This document shows positions 1 to 8,038 of a DNA stretch of 36,090 nucleotides, piece by piece. Both the position numbers and the translations under genes were made by a program. The stretch is taken from assembly GCA_002345205.1 (NCBI GenBank), contig DDVI01000136.1, positions 11,699 to 47,788 of the forward strand. The letters are read 5' to 3'. Within the stretch, counting starts at the first letter, position 1. Each line of letters opens with the position of its first letter. The notes under the pieces were generated by a model. That model had not been told where the DNA came from and did not search any database. It was given only the letters and a program-made list of their open reading frames with translations. The DNA is from Bdellovibrionaceae bacterium UBA2316 (GTDB lineage: Bacteria; Bdellovibrionota; Bdellovibrionia; Bdellovibrionales; Bdellovibrionaceae).

Positions 1-24
1 AATTTTTTGGGCCTGGCACCTTTT

Positions 25-1320
25 TTAGTTTTTCATTCTTAGGACTTCGGCGGGGGAGATTTTTTCTATTGCTTTGGTTGGCAGGTAGGAGCCCAGGAAA
101 GCGATTAGAGTTGTTACGAATAGTACCGAGAAAAATAGGAACAGATTTACTTTCGCCGGTATCGTTGAGTCATAATAGATATCGGGCAAAATATTGATTG
201 GGTAGTATTCTAGCGTGTAACCAACTACCAAACCCAGTATCGCACCGACTGATACACCCACCAAGGACAAACTAACTCCCATCTGGATAAAGTAGCGGAT
301 CGCGGATTTCTGCGATAGTCCCAGCGTTCTAAGCATCGCAATATCGCGTTTTTTTTGCGAGATCAAAAGTGCCAATACGGTCAGGATGGAAAACGAAGCG
401 ATCAATCCTGCCAACCCCAGAAACAAACCGATCATAAACTTCTCTAATTTCAAAGCGTAGAACAAGGCCGAGTTTCGATCCATCCAAGTTTGAATAGTCC
501 AAGTAATCGTCGAAGGTTTACCGGCTTCTTTCTGATCTAATAGCCAGTCCTGCAAATAATCTTGAAACCGACCAGCATCCATTGCATCCTTTAACCACAC
601 TTCGATACCAACCTGACGACTTAATGAATGCTTCAGCGTAGCCAAGGTTAAATCACGCATGTAAAATATGTACTGAGAATCTAAATCTGCTAAATTAGTC
701 GCAAGAATTTTTTTGATTTTTACCTTCTCAAATACCGGGGCTTCACCAGAAGCAAGCAATAGACTTTCCGGTGGTAACACCATCAAATAATCGCCTTCAA
801 AAACTCCTAGGCTGCGCGCTAGATCGACACCAATTAGAATCTCGTTAGACTCAGGAATATCCATTTCTTGCCACATCTGCGTTTCAATCTGGAAATTAGA
901 TCCCTTTTTAATATGCTTTTCATTTTGTTCTTTGATTTTCTGATTTAGATTTTCAAAACTCTTGCGAACAAAACCTTGCGCGATGGCGCCCTTAAATTGC
1001 CCCTCCATTGTTCGAATAATAACATCCTGAGTATCAAATAACGAATAGCGTTCAGCACCAAGACCTTTAATTTTCTCAAGAATCGGATCCGACTCCATAT
1101 CTTTATGAGTCGCCCGATCCTGGGGCAAAATAGTTAAGTGGGCTTCAAGTGAAATCACGCGTGATTCGATGCTCTTATTCATCCCGTTCATCACAAATAG
1201 AATTAGTAAAAATGCAAAGGTAGAAACTCCGATACTAACCATCGATAAACGCGAAATTCGGCGCACCAAATTACCCGCACGATTAGAAAGGATAAGTTTT
1301 TTGAACAGGAATAATACCAT
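25..1320 (-). CDS. LolC/LolE-type ABC transporter permease (FtsX/MacB superfamily)
   Basis: Inner-membrane permease of the family that extracts lipoproteins from the inner membrane (LolCDE) or drives MacB-type export. The 431-residue protein has the expected layout: one membrane segment at about residues 20-45, a periplasmic domain of roughly 240 residues, then three membrane segments at about 295-320, 343-372 and 388-415. The cytoplasmic motif KKRDIAMLRTLG after the second segment and the C-terminal SPAEVLR are typical of the FtsX domain. It lies 50 bp downstream of mlaD on the same strand and may be co-transcribed. A partner ATPase (LolD) is not in the window and could lie just beyond the left edge. 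The assignment to LolC/E rather than another FtsX-like permease is an inference from length and topology. Confidence 0.8.
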   Translation of the reverse strand: MVLFLFKKLILSNRAGNLVRRISRLSMVSIGVSTFAFLLILFVMNGMNKSIESRVISLEAHLTILPQDRATHKDMESDPILEKIKGLGAERYSLFDTQDVIIRTMEGQFKGAIAQGFVRKSFENLNQKIKEQNEKHIKKGSNFQIETQMWQEMDIPESNEILIGVDLARSLGVFEGDYLMVLPPESLLLASGEAPVFEKVKIKKILATNLADLDSQYIFYMRDLTLATLKHSLSRQVGIEVWLKDAMDAGRFQDYLQDWLLDQKEAGKPSTITWTIQTWMDRNSALFYALKLEKFMIGLFLGLAGLIASFSILTVLALLISQKKRDIAMLRTLGLSQKSAIRYFIQMGVSLSLVGVSVGAILGLVVGYTLEYYPINILPDIYYDSTIPAKVNLFLFFSVLFVTTLIAFLGSYLPTKAIEKISPAEVLRMKN

Positions 1321-1370
1321 GGCTTAGCGTAATAAATAGGACTCAGCAACGCAAGGTCAATATTTGACAG

Positions 1371-2363
1371 TTACGGTTGCTGATTTGATTTTTCGCGAGC
1401 TGGCATACGCGTGCCTTTTTTAACCTCTTCAGATTCTTCGCGATTAACTTCTTGAACATTAGAACGTAAGAAAAAATTCTTCTGCATAGCCTTCATTAGA
1501 ATGGTAGCTTCATCCAAAGCTTCTAGCGCACGCTTGGCAACCGTTGGCACCTCTGGACCATAATTCTTTAGCATAACCGTTACGGACTTAAAATCCTCTG
1601 TCATTTGCGACAAACTGCTTGTCAACTGAGCTAAGTTTTTCGCCAGCTCTGGGTTCTGACGATTAAGCTCAGGCAAAATCACATTGAGCTCTTTGGTTAA
1701 TACGGCTGTCTGAGAAATTGTTTTCTTTAAATTCTCTTTGTATGTCAATTGACGACTCAGCTTAATAACCTCTTCGGACATATCACTCATATTACCCATT
1801 AAAGGATCTAATTTATCAAAGATACTGATCATGGATTTGGTGCGATCACGATCAAGGAAAGCACCCATTAAGAATTGCAAATTGCTTAGCATTTCTGAAA
1901 TTTTTTCTAAAGACGTGCCCAACCGTTTACCACTCAGCAACGTCATCAAATCTAACGTTTCTTCTGAATCCAGCAGAACACCTTCTTGAGCGACTTTGAG
2001 TTCGGGGCTGCCCACTGAAATTTCAAGAACGCGATCCCCGATAACGAATGGTCTAACCAATTGAGCTTTAGAATCCTCCCGAATGCGCTCATGGAATTTT
2101 CCCAGCACATAATAGGTAACGCGAATTTTGTTGTTTCCTAAAAGCTCAACGTCCTCTACGCTACCTGCACGAAGACCGGCGATCAGAACCGTGGTGCCAG
2201 GGTGAACACCGTCCGCATTAGCAAAGACCGACTCGAATTTAATTTTATTTTCAAACCAACCTTGCTTGATGGCTACGCTAACGGCCAATACTATACAGCC
2301 TGCAATTGCAAACAGCACAAAAAGACCAGCGACGCGTTCAAACTTATTAAACTTTACTTTCAT
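1371..2363 (-). CDS. mlaD: MlaD-like MCE-domain lipid-binding protein
   Basis: Periplasmic substrate-binding component of an Mla-type phospholipid transporter. One N-terminal membrane anchor (about residues 11-32) is followed by an MCE domain (about 37-120), with the typical stretch ADGVHPGTTVLIAGLRAGSV where MCE proteins have 'GL..G..V...G..VG.V'. The remaining 200 residues are mostly helical with heptad-like Leu/Met spacing and probably form the helical tail or tunnel of an MCE hexamer. At 330 residues it is much longer than E. coli MlaD (about 180). The start overlaps the stop of the upstream ATPase gene by 4 bp, so translation is probably coupled. Confidence 0.85.
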   Translation of the reverse strand: MKVKFNKFERVAGLFVLFAIAGCIVLAVSVAIKQGWFENKIKFESVFANADGVHPGTTVLIAGLRAGSVEDVELLGNNKIRVTYYVLGKFHERIREDSKAQLVRPFVIGDRVLEISVGSPELKVAQEGVLLDSEETLDLMTLLSGKRLGTSLEKISEMLSNLQFLMGAFLDRDRTKSMISIFDKLDPLMGNMSDMSEEVIKLSRQLTYKENLKKTISQTAVLTKELNVILPELNRQNPELAKNLAQLTSSLSQMTEDFKSVTVMLKNYGPEVPTVAKRALEALDEATILMKAMQKNFFLRSNVQEVNREESEEVKKGTRMPAREKSNQQP

Positions 2364-3094
2364 AAGCTAACTGCCTTATTCCCTTCCGTTTGCGGAGCAT
2401 ACAATAATCCGTTATCCAAATGGACGGTGATATGATTGATGTGGCTCATAAATTTTTCGTCATACGAAGATATAAAAACATGTTTCAAGCCACGCTCAGC
2501 ACGGTGCTTGTTAATCAAATCAATAAATTTTAAACTTGTTTCTTGACCCAAACCCACAGAAGGATCATCTAACAATAACACTTGTGGATGCGTCATCATT
2601 GGACGCAGCAAACATGAAATTTTTCTTACTCGACCTGGAATATGTGCAGGACGCTCGTCTTTAAATTTCTCTAGTTCAAAATACTTCAAAACTTCCATCA
2701 CGCGACGGTTAGCTTCTTCAACGTCAACTAATTTGTGATACAGCAACGGCAACATCAAATTATCATAGATCGTTCTATTATTAATCAACCCACCGTAATC
2801 AAACGTGTAACCAATCATCAAACGATACGGCAAGAATTCTTCAAATGACATATCTACAACATTGTCGTCGTTAATTAAAAACTTCCCTGACTGAGGAACA
2901 ATTAAGCCACCTAGAATCTGCAGTAGCGTTGATTTCCCAGCACCTTGCACAGATTGAATCAAAACGTTTTCGTTTGTTGGAAATTCAAAATCAGCATTAT
3001 TTAAAATAGGGTCCTGAGTCTCATGTTGAAAGAACAATCCTTCGAATTTTAAGCTCTTGATCTGTGTACCTTGTCCTTGTAGCAGTTCGTTCAT
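2360..3094 (-). CDS. mlaF: MlaF-like ABC ATPase with degenerate catalytic motifs
   Basis: Placed as the ATPase of the Mla transporter by position between mlaE and mlaD with 4-bp overlaps on both sides, and by the 244-residue length. Walker A is recognisable (GAGKST, K54, S55) but its first glycine is Ser48. The other motifs deviate strongly: the Q-loop position in FDYGG carries Asp99 instead of Gln, the LSGGQ signature is replaced by IPGRV (152-156), Walker B reads LLLDDP with Asp177 at the catalytic glutamate position, and the switch-histidine position in ISSYD is Tyr211. It probably binds ATP, but hydrolysis is likely weak or absent. Fold and family are clear; activity is doubtful. Confidence 0.85.
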   Translation of the reverse strand: MNELLQGQGTQIKSLKFEGLFFQHETQDPILNNADFEFPTNENVLIQSVQGAGKSTLLQILGGLIVPQSGKFLINDDNVVDMSFEEFLPYRLMIGYTFDYGGLINNRTIYDNLMLPLLYHKLVDVEEANRRVMEVLKYFELEKFKDERPAHIPGRVRKISCLLRPMMTHPQVLLLDDPSVGLGQETSLKFIDLINKHRAERGLKHVFISSYDEKFMSHINHITVHLDNGLLYAPQTEGNKAVSL

Positions 3095-3915
3095 ACAACA
3101 CCTAATTTTTGTAGTTGGTTCAGATAAACAATTGCCGTTACAACCAAGTTGAAAACGGTAACGTAGATAATACTTTTAACAACCGCCTGCGTGGTTACTT
3201 GCGGAACCTCGTGCGGACTCTTTTGAACACTTAAACCCTGGAAACACGACACAACGAAAATAATGACGCCGCTAAAACCATTCTTTAAAAGAAAGATAGC
3301 AACGTCTTCTTTACCAAACGCCCGTAGTAAATTTTCGCTATAGAAACTAAATGGAATGTCGTGGAAAAACTGCGTAATCAAATAACCACCAAAAATAGCG
3401 ATCACTATAAAATAGAATGCTAAACATAAAACGCTGACGATACCGCCCAGGATTCGCGGAAACACGATGTAACTTAGCGGATTAATACCCATGGACTCTA
3501 GCGCTTCGATCTCGCGATTAGCGCGCATGTTACCAACTTCGGTAGCCACGGCTGTTCCGCTTCGTGCAATCACGACGAGCGCCGTTAACAATGGCCCTAC
3601 TTCACGAACCAAGACTACGACGATTAGGTTGCCCAGCATTTCTGTTCCACCTAACAAAGTCAGATTGGTCATTCCCTGAATAACCAGAATACCGCCGGTA
3701 CCTAAAGCCAAGATAGAAATCAGAGGCATCGCTTGCCAGCCAGTGAAATAAATTTGCGTTGATAAAACGGACAGAGTTTGACGAAGACTTTGTGTTTGAT
3801 CCAAAAAGGCCGCGCGGAAGGATAAGTAGATCATCAAAAATATCCTGAGCGTGTACTCAAGGTTATCCGTGATGGTTCTACCTAACGATTCAATGCGATC
3901 CCATACCATGTTCAT
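3091..3915 (-). CDS. mlaE: MlaE-family lipid transport permease
   Basis: Inner-membrane permease of an Mla/MCE phospholipid transporter. The family signature is plain: EVGPLLTALVVIARSG followed by ATEVGNMRANREIEALESMG, the conserved coupling-helix region, then ISPLSY/PR-type text (INPLSYIVFPR). About five hydrophobic segments span residues 20-270, and the length of 274 is a normal to slightly long MlaE. It is first in the mlaE-mlaF-mlaD cluster and overlaps mlaF by 4 bp. No mlaB (STAS) or mlaC gene is adjacent. No good Shine-Dalgarno precedes the chosen ATG, and an ATG two codons downstream is an alternative start. Confidence 0.88.
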   Translation of the reverse strand: MNMVWDRIESLGRTITDNLEYTLRIFLMIYLSFRAAFLDQTQSLRQTLSVLSTQIYFTGWQAMPLISILALGTGGILVIQGMTNLTLLGGTEMLGNLIVVVLVREVGPLLTALVVIARSGTAVATEVGNMRANREIEALESMGINPLSYIVFPRILGGIVSVLCLAFYFIVIAIFGGYLITQFFHDIPFSFYSENLLRAFGKEDVAIFLLKNGFSGVIIFVVSCFQGLSVQKSPHEVPQVTTQAVVKSIIYVTVFNLVVTAIVYLNQLQKLGVV

Positions 3916-4010
3916 GCATTTTTAATCGGAATAATTGGCGCGATAGCTAACTCGCACAAGGTCCAGTCTTTAGTTAGTAAGAGCTCTATTTTCTCAATAA
4001 AAGACGGATT

Positions 4011-4568
4011 TTAGTAGGCCCAGACAGAGTAAAACAACGACTTCAAGGTTTCTTGAAGCCGATCGAAGCCAGATTCGGATTCGTTCGAGCGCGTTTGCAT
4101 ATGAGTTTTTATATCCATAAATTTTGGAAACACGCGGTTAAATGTACGTTTCGATCGATACATATGCAGCGCCGATGTGATGATCATTATGTCTTGGCAA
4201 CCCAAAATTTCAACCAGGGGCAAGCTTTGTGTCGCATTTCCAAATGTGGTTTCGCTTCGTTTCTCAAGAACGACATCTCGCTCATCTATTTCCGGGTAAA
4301 ACACCCACTGCGGAAAGATTTCCTTGATATCAGAATTCGGATTCACTCCAGAGATAATCAGCTTACGAATACTTTTATTCGCTAAAAGATCCATACCTTC
4401 ACGAATGCGGCCCGGCCCACCCGTAAGGACAATGCCGCAATCGGCTTCAGAGGCCTGCGTCCAAGCTGTGGATTTTACAGATCCCACAGCCATGTACTCG
4501 AAATAAAATATAACGACAAATAGGACGAAAAGAAAAATCGAAAAATAGAAAAATACTTTTTTTCGCAT
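4011..4568 (-). CDS. DUF218 (YdcF/ElyC/SanA-like) membrane-anchored protein
   Basis: A 185-residue protein with one N-terminal membrane segment (about residues 5-25) and a DUF218 domain. Visible family hallmarks are the first strand and loop GIVLTGGPGRIREGMDLL, the second strand LIISGVNP, the SETTFGNA motif (family pattern S..T..NA) and ITSALHMYRSKRTF, with the conserved His and Arg of the 'H..R' motif. Members of this family (ElyC, SanA) act in envelope and peptidoglycan precursor homeostasis; the exact role here is unknown. The gene lies 13 bp downstream of ridA and 95 bp upstream of mlaE on the same strand. Confidence 0.8.
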   Translation of the reverse strand: MRKKVFFYFSIFLFVLFVVIFYFEYMAVGSVKSTAWTQASEADCGIVLTGGPGRIREGMDLLANKSIRKLIISGVNPNSDIKEIFPQWVFYPEIDERDVVLEKRSETTFGNATQSLPLVEILGCQDIMIITSALHMYRSKRTFNRVFPKFMDIKTHMQTRSNESESGFDRLQETLKSLFYSVWAY

Positions 4569-4581
4569 TTAGACTTAGGCT

Positions 4582-4962
4582 CTATCCTTTGTAGGCCAAA
4601 ACTTCAACTTCCACCTGAACACCTTTTGGCAAACCACGCACTTCAACTGTAGATCGCGCAGGCGGGTTACTTGGAAAAAAACGTCCGTAGATTTCGTTTA
4701 CGATGGGAAAATCCCCCATGGACGTTAAAAAGATAGTGGTCTTGACAACGTTTTCAAACTTCATTCCGCCAGCTGTTAATACCGCTTCAATGTTTTTCAT
4801 CACTTGTTCCGTTTGGCTTTTAACATCCTGACCTACTACCAGTGACGTTTTTGGATCTAAAGCGATTTGACCGGAACAGAACAAAAACGGACCAGCCGAA
4901 ATGGCTTGGCTATACGGACCAATGGGTGCTGGGGCATCTTGAGTTAAAACTACTTTTTTCAT
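4582..4962 (-). CDS. ridA: RidA family 2-iminobutanoate/2-iminopropanoate deaminase
   Basis: Hydrolyses reactive enamine/imine intermediates released by PLP enzymes. The 126-residue length is typical. Conserved features are IGPYSQAI near residue 18, FCSGQIALDP, the VVKTTIFLTSMGDF strand and the active-site arginine in NPPARSTVEV, ending with the usual VEVEVLAY. A strong Shine-Dalgarno (CAGGAGAG, 5 nt before ATG) supports the start. It sits upstream of the DUF218 gene and downstream of a small outer-membrane-type protein. Confidence 0.95.
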   Translation of the reverse strand: MKKVVLTQDAPAPIGPYSQAISAGPFLFCSGQIALDPKTSLVVGQDVKSQTEQVMKNIEAVLTAGGMKFENVVKTTIFLTSMGDFPIVNEIYGRFFPSNPPARSTVEVRGLPKGVQVEVEVLAYKG

Positions 4963-4975
4963 ACACTCTCCTGAA

Positions 4976-5458
4976 TTAAAAATAAAACGTTATACCGGCG
5001 CGCATAGGTGAATCACCGATCGTTCTAAATCGAACGTCCTTTAGTGATGAAATCCCTGCGCCACCTTCAAACGAAAAGCCTAACGAATCTAACCCTGTGA
5101 AAAAGAACTCCGCACCAAAAACAGCATTAAGTTCAAAGCCGTTTTGCTTTTCGCCGCCGCCTTCATAATTCACGATTCCCAATTGACCGCCAAAATAGAA
5201 ATTTAGCTGATTTTCTCTGAATAAAATTTTACGAACGCCGCCATTTACCACAAATTTCGATTGATCTTTTTTTGTGTCTATACCGATACCACCCGTAATA
5301 CCAAAATCCTGATTGGGATAGTATACAACTGAAACAGCAGGAACATCTTCAGACGAATTATTCTTCATCCCAACGCCCAATCGACTCGCCAAATCTTTCG
5401 CCCACACACCTTGGGATAACAACACAACCGCTGCCACTGTTTTTACAAACGACTTCAC
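4976..5458 (-). CDS. Small secreted beta-barrel-like outer membrane protein
   Basis: Not assigned to a named family. A GTG start at 5458 is chosen because AGGAG lies 6 nt upstream and the protein then begins with a clean signal peptide (MKSFVKTVAAVVLLSQGVWA, cleavage after VWA). An upstream in-frame extension lacks both. The mature part (about 140 residues) consists of alternating-pattern, glycine- and aromatic-rich strands such as QLNFYFGGQLGIVNY and GLDSLGFSFEGGAGIS, and it ends in ITFYF with a C-terminal phenylalanine, as expected for an outer-membrane barrel recognised by BamA. It is probably an eight-stranded barrel; function unknown. Confidence 0.75.
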   Translation of the reverse strand: MKSFVKTVAAVVLLSQGVWAKDLASRLGVGMKNNSSEDVPAVSVVYYPNQDFGITGGIGIDTKKDQSKFVVNGGVRKILFRENQLNFYFGGQLGIVNYEGGGEKQNGFELNAVFGAEFFFTGLDSLGFSFEGGAGISSLKDVRFRTIGDSPMRAGITFYF

Positions 5459-5715
5459 AAATAACTCCTTTTGCAGACCCTGTTTAACAGACCAAATGTT
5501 TCCACCATTCCCAGGTATTATCAAGAACTTAAGCTTTGATCAGAGCGTTAAAAGGTGACCCGTTTTTCAGCGACAGGTGTATACTGATCACAATCCACAC
5601 AACATCTAACACCTGAGTATGTTAGGGAACTAATGACTGGCTATTTTTTCTAAAACGATTATCCAAGAACCAATGTCTCGACGGGCGGATTTGCTAACTA
5701 CCCTTGAACTTAAAT
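5459..5715. other. Intergenic stretch with a short inverted repeat
   Basis: No convincing gene in 257 bp. Two perfectly inverted 7-mers, CAGGTGT (5574-5580) and ACACCTG (5609-5615), flank a 28-bp spacer upstream of the barrel-protein gene. They could be a regulator site but no promoter box is compelling. Confidence 0.3.
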
Positions 5716-6099
5716 TTAGCTCTCTTTGGTAACTTCTACTTTTTCAACTTTAGTTTCTTTTTTGATGATATCAATTTCCGCACTAATTTTGAATTTGTGA
5801 GTTTCCGCAAATTTACTTAGTTCACTGATCCAATCAATTTTATTAAAAATCCCAATGATTTCCTTAGATACCCTTTGCGTGATATCATCTTTGGATTTGT
5901 TCGCGCTTTGAATAAGCACATTTAGAATTTCTTTAGGCAACTTTAGCTCTTGTAAATAACTACGAATGTTTTCTTCCGTCATGAAGGCCGCTGACACACC
6001 GGTCGTAAAAACTTTTTTCAAAGTTTCTGCGAACAATCCTTTTGCATCATCAAACGAAGGGCCTTCGTTCTTCTTATTGGAAGAATCGTTATTTTCCAT
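5716..6099 (-). CDS. Small charged helical protein of unknown function
   Basis: A 127-residue cytoplasmic protein without signal peptide or membrane segment. The N-terminus is low-complexity and polar (Asn/Ser/Lys). The middle is helical (GLFAETLKKVFTTGVSAAF; YLQELKLPKEILNVLIQSA), and the tail is Lys/Glu-rich with repeats of KVEKVEV type. The overall pattern resembles small phasin-like or coiled-coil accessory proteins, but I cannot name a family. The start overlaps the end of the START-domain gene by 11 bp, so the two are probably translated together and may work together. Confidence 0.7.
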   Translation of the reverse strand: MENNDSSNKKNEGPSFDDAKGLFAETLKKVFTTGVSAAFMTEENIRSYLQELKLPKEILNVLIQSANKSKDDITQRVSKEIIGIFNKIDWISELSKFAETHKFKISAEIDIIKKETKVEKVEVTKES

Positions 6100-6532
6100 A
6101 AAGCTGTTGTATCCTTTTGTGATAGCTCGAAATCATATTCGGAAGACTTACACTTACTAACGTATTTGCAATCGGTCCCGGCACGAAAATTCCAAACGTA
6201 GCTTCAACTTCATAGGTAGCGCGACATTGACTGCCTTCGGGCTCAATCTTCCAGCCACCCCGCTGAGTTTTAAAAACGTCTCCCGATATAAAATCCCACG
6301 CAACCGTCGAGACTCCGCTCTCCACGTAATTTTCAACCATTTGCAATCGATAGCTAAACGATTTAACCATCGACACATGATACTCGACTAATTTTTTATT
6401 ACCTTCAGTTTTAATGACTTCGCATTTCTTTACCTCTGATAGAAACTCAGGGTATTTAGAATAATCGGTTACGATTTTATATAGCTGTTCTGCTGTGCAT
6501 TTAAAGACTTCGCTTGTCTGTGCTTTTGCCAT
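6089..6532 (-). CDS. START/COQ10-like (SRPBCC) protein, RatA-type
   Basis: A 147-residue SRPBCC-fold protein. The sequence follows the polyketide cyclase/COQ10 (RatA-like) pattern: an early strand and helix TSEVFKCTAEQLYKIVTDYSKYPEF, the EVKKCEVIKTEGN strand, and the long C-terminal helix beginning NTLVSVSLPNMISSYHKRIQQL. These proteins bind hydrophobic ligands such as quinones or lipids, or affect translation. The start at 6532 (MAKAQTSE) is preferred over an upstream in-frame start at 6568 because the domain begins immediately and the extension has no family resemblance; no strong Shine-Dalgarno is visible at either. Downstream of glpX, upstream of the helical protein gene. Confidence 0.8.
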   Translation of the reverse strand: MAKAQTSEVFKCTAEQLYKIVTDYSKYPEFLSEVKKCEVIKTEGNKKLVEYHVSMVKSFSYRLQMVENYVESGVSTVAWDFISGDVFKTQRGGWKIEPEGSQCRATYEVEATFGIFVPGPIANTLVSVSLPNMISSYHKRIQQLYGK

Positions 6533-6583
6533 AGTCCAATTCTGAGGGACAGGACAAGTCGAAGTCAAATCGAAAAATAGTCG

Positions 6584-7543
6584 TTACAGGGACTTAACAT
6601 TCAAGTTGTGAAGAGTTTCAACTGTACGGATGGTACCCGTTTTTGATCTCATCACGATGCTATGAGTGCGCGCCATGCTTTTAGGCAAAGATTTAACACC
6701 TTTTAACAAAGGCCCGTCCGTCACCCCCGTCGCGCAGAACATCACACTACCACGAGCCAGGTCATCGATTTTATATTTTTGTTCAAGGTTTTTGATTCCC
6801 ATTTTCAGGGCACGTTGTTTTTCTTCTTCGTTACGGAATTTCAAACGACCTTGAAAATCACCACCCAGACATTGCATCGCCGCAGCCGAAATGACACCTT
6901 CAGGAGCGCCACCGATACCCATTAACAAGTCAATACCGCTATCTGGCCAAGCGGCCGCTACCGCTGCTGATACGTCACCGTCACCGATTAAGTGAATACG
7001 TGCACCCGTCTTGCGAGTTTCTGCAATTAAGTCTTTATGGCGAGGGCGGTCTAGAATTACGACCGTCACATCCTGTACCGATTTTTTCAGGGCTTCAGCC
7101 ACACGATTAATATTTTCCGTTGGCGATTTATCAATATCGATCATACCTTTAGCCGCTGGTCCACATGCGATCTTATCCATGTAGGTATCAGGTGCATGAA
7201 GAAAGTTTCCGTGTTCAGCCAGTGCGATGACTGAAATAGAACCCACACCACCTGTAGCACAGATCGTAGTTCCTTCAAGCGGATCCAGAGCAATGTCTAT
7301 TTTCGGAGAATCTTCAGATTTAACGCCGACTTTTTCACCGATGTATAACATAGGCGCTTCGTCACGTTCCCCCTCACCGATCACCACGGTGCCGTCAATA
7401 CGAACGGAATCAAATGCCCGCCTCATGGCATCGACGGCAGCTTGGTCCGCCGCTTTTTCATTACCGTGACCAATCCATCGCGCGCTGGCTAGGGCGGCTG
7501 CTTCTGTTACACGCACAAATTCTAAAGCCAGGTTTCTTTCCAT
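6584..7543 (-). CDS. glpX: Class II fructose-1,6-bisphosphatase GlpX
   Basis: Hydrolyses fructose-1,6-bisphosphate to fructose-6-phosphate, the committed step of gluconeogenesis. The 319-residue length is normal. Metal and phosphate ligands are visible: Asp33 in AADQAAVDAMR, Glu57 in VVIGEGERDEAPML, Asp87 and Glu90 in DIALDPLEGTT, and the MGIGGAPEGVISAAA motif. A GGAG Shine-Dalgarno lies 8-9 nt before the ATG. Its start overlaps the end of the thioesterase gene by 22 bp. No glpF/K/D genes are near, which fits a housekeeping gluconeogenic role rather than glycerol use. Confidence 0.96.
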   Translation of the reverse strand: MERNLALEFVRVTEAAALASARWIGHGNEKAADQAAVDAMRRAFDSVRIDGTVVIGEGERDEAPMLYIGEKVGVKSEDSPKIDIALDPLEGTTICATGGVGSISVIALAEHGNFLHAPDTYMDKIACGPAAKGMIDIDKSPTENINRVAEALKKSVQDVTVVILDRPRHKDLIAETRKTGARIHLIGDGDVSAAVAAAWPDSGIDLLMGIGGAPEGVISAAAMQCLGGDFQGRLKFRNEEEKQRALKMGIKNLEQKYKIDDLARGSVMFCATGVTDGPLLKGVKSLPKSMARTHSIVMRSKTGTIRTVETLHNLNVKSL

Positions 7544-7944
7544 ACAAGGGTCTCCATTACAGTTTTAAATTCTTTGGTTAATCTTAAAGGTTTTAAATTT
7601 TTATCTAGTGATACATGCGTAGTTTGCGCTAAACTAATGATCCCATTCTCTTTTTGGATCTTGTATTGAAAGAATATACGAATCCCTTCCATGCGCACCT
7701 GTAACCATATCGTTAACACATCCCCAAAAAGCGCTGGTTTAATATGCTTCACTCTGGTTTCTAAAACGGCAAAGTGAGACGCACTTTCTGGCTTCTGATA
7801 ATCAATTAAACCAACAGAATGCGCCCAGGCTACCCGCGCCTCTTCGCAAAATCGTAAGTAGTTGGAATGATGAACAACCCCCATGGTGTCGGTCTCATAA
7901 AATTGCACGCGATGCAGGTATGAAAAAATGTCATTCGTATTCAT
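7522..7944 (-). CDS. YbgC/FadM-type acyl-CoA thioesterase
   Basis: Hotdog-fold (4HBT) thioesterase of 140 residues. The catalytic region reads YETDTMGVVHHSNYLRFCEEAR, matching the family pattern with the catalytic Asp in 'D..GVV.H..Y...FE.AR'. The start at ATG 7944 is chosen because the domain begins about 12 residues later; an in-frame TTG at 8007 would add a basic, unconserved 21-residue leader without a Shine-Dalgarno. YbgC members hydrolyse short-chain or acyl-ACP/CoA substrates, often linked to the Tol-Pal system, but no tol genes are present here. It runs into glpX with a 22-bp overlap and is divergent from pgsA. Confidence 0.88.
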   Translation of the reverse strand: MNTNDIFSYLHRVQFYETDTMGVVHHSNYLRFCEEARVAWAHSVGLIDYQKPESASHFAVLETRVKHIKPALFGDVLTIWLQVRMEGIRIFFQYKIQKENGIISLAQTTHVSLDKNLKPLRLTKEFKTVMETLVWKETWL

Positions 7945-8038
7945 TAATTTAGGGCCTAAATCTACACCGTTTATACTTTTTTTCAATTTTCTTTTTTCAA
8001 ATGACAAAATCGGGGGGCTGACCTAAACCTGAAAGCAC

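Noticed and set aside
1..24. Possible terminator beyond the LolC-like gene
   Set aside because: The GC-rich block has no convincing stem in the minus-strand direction and the window ends there.
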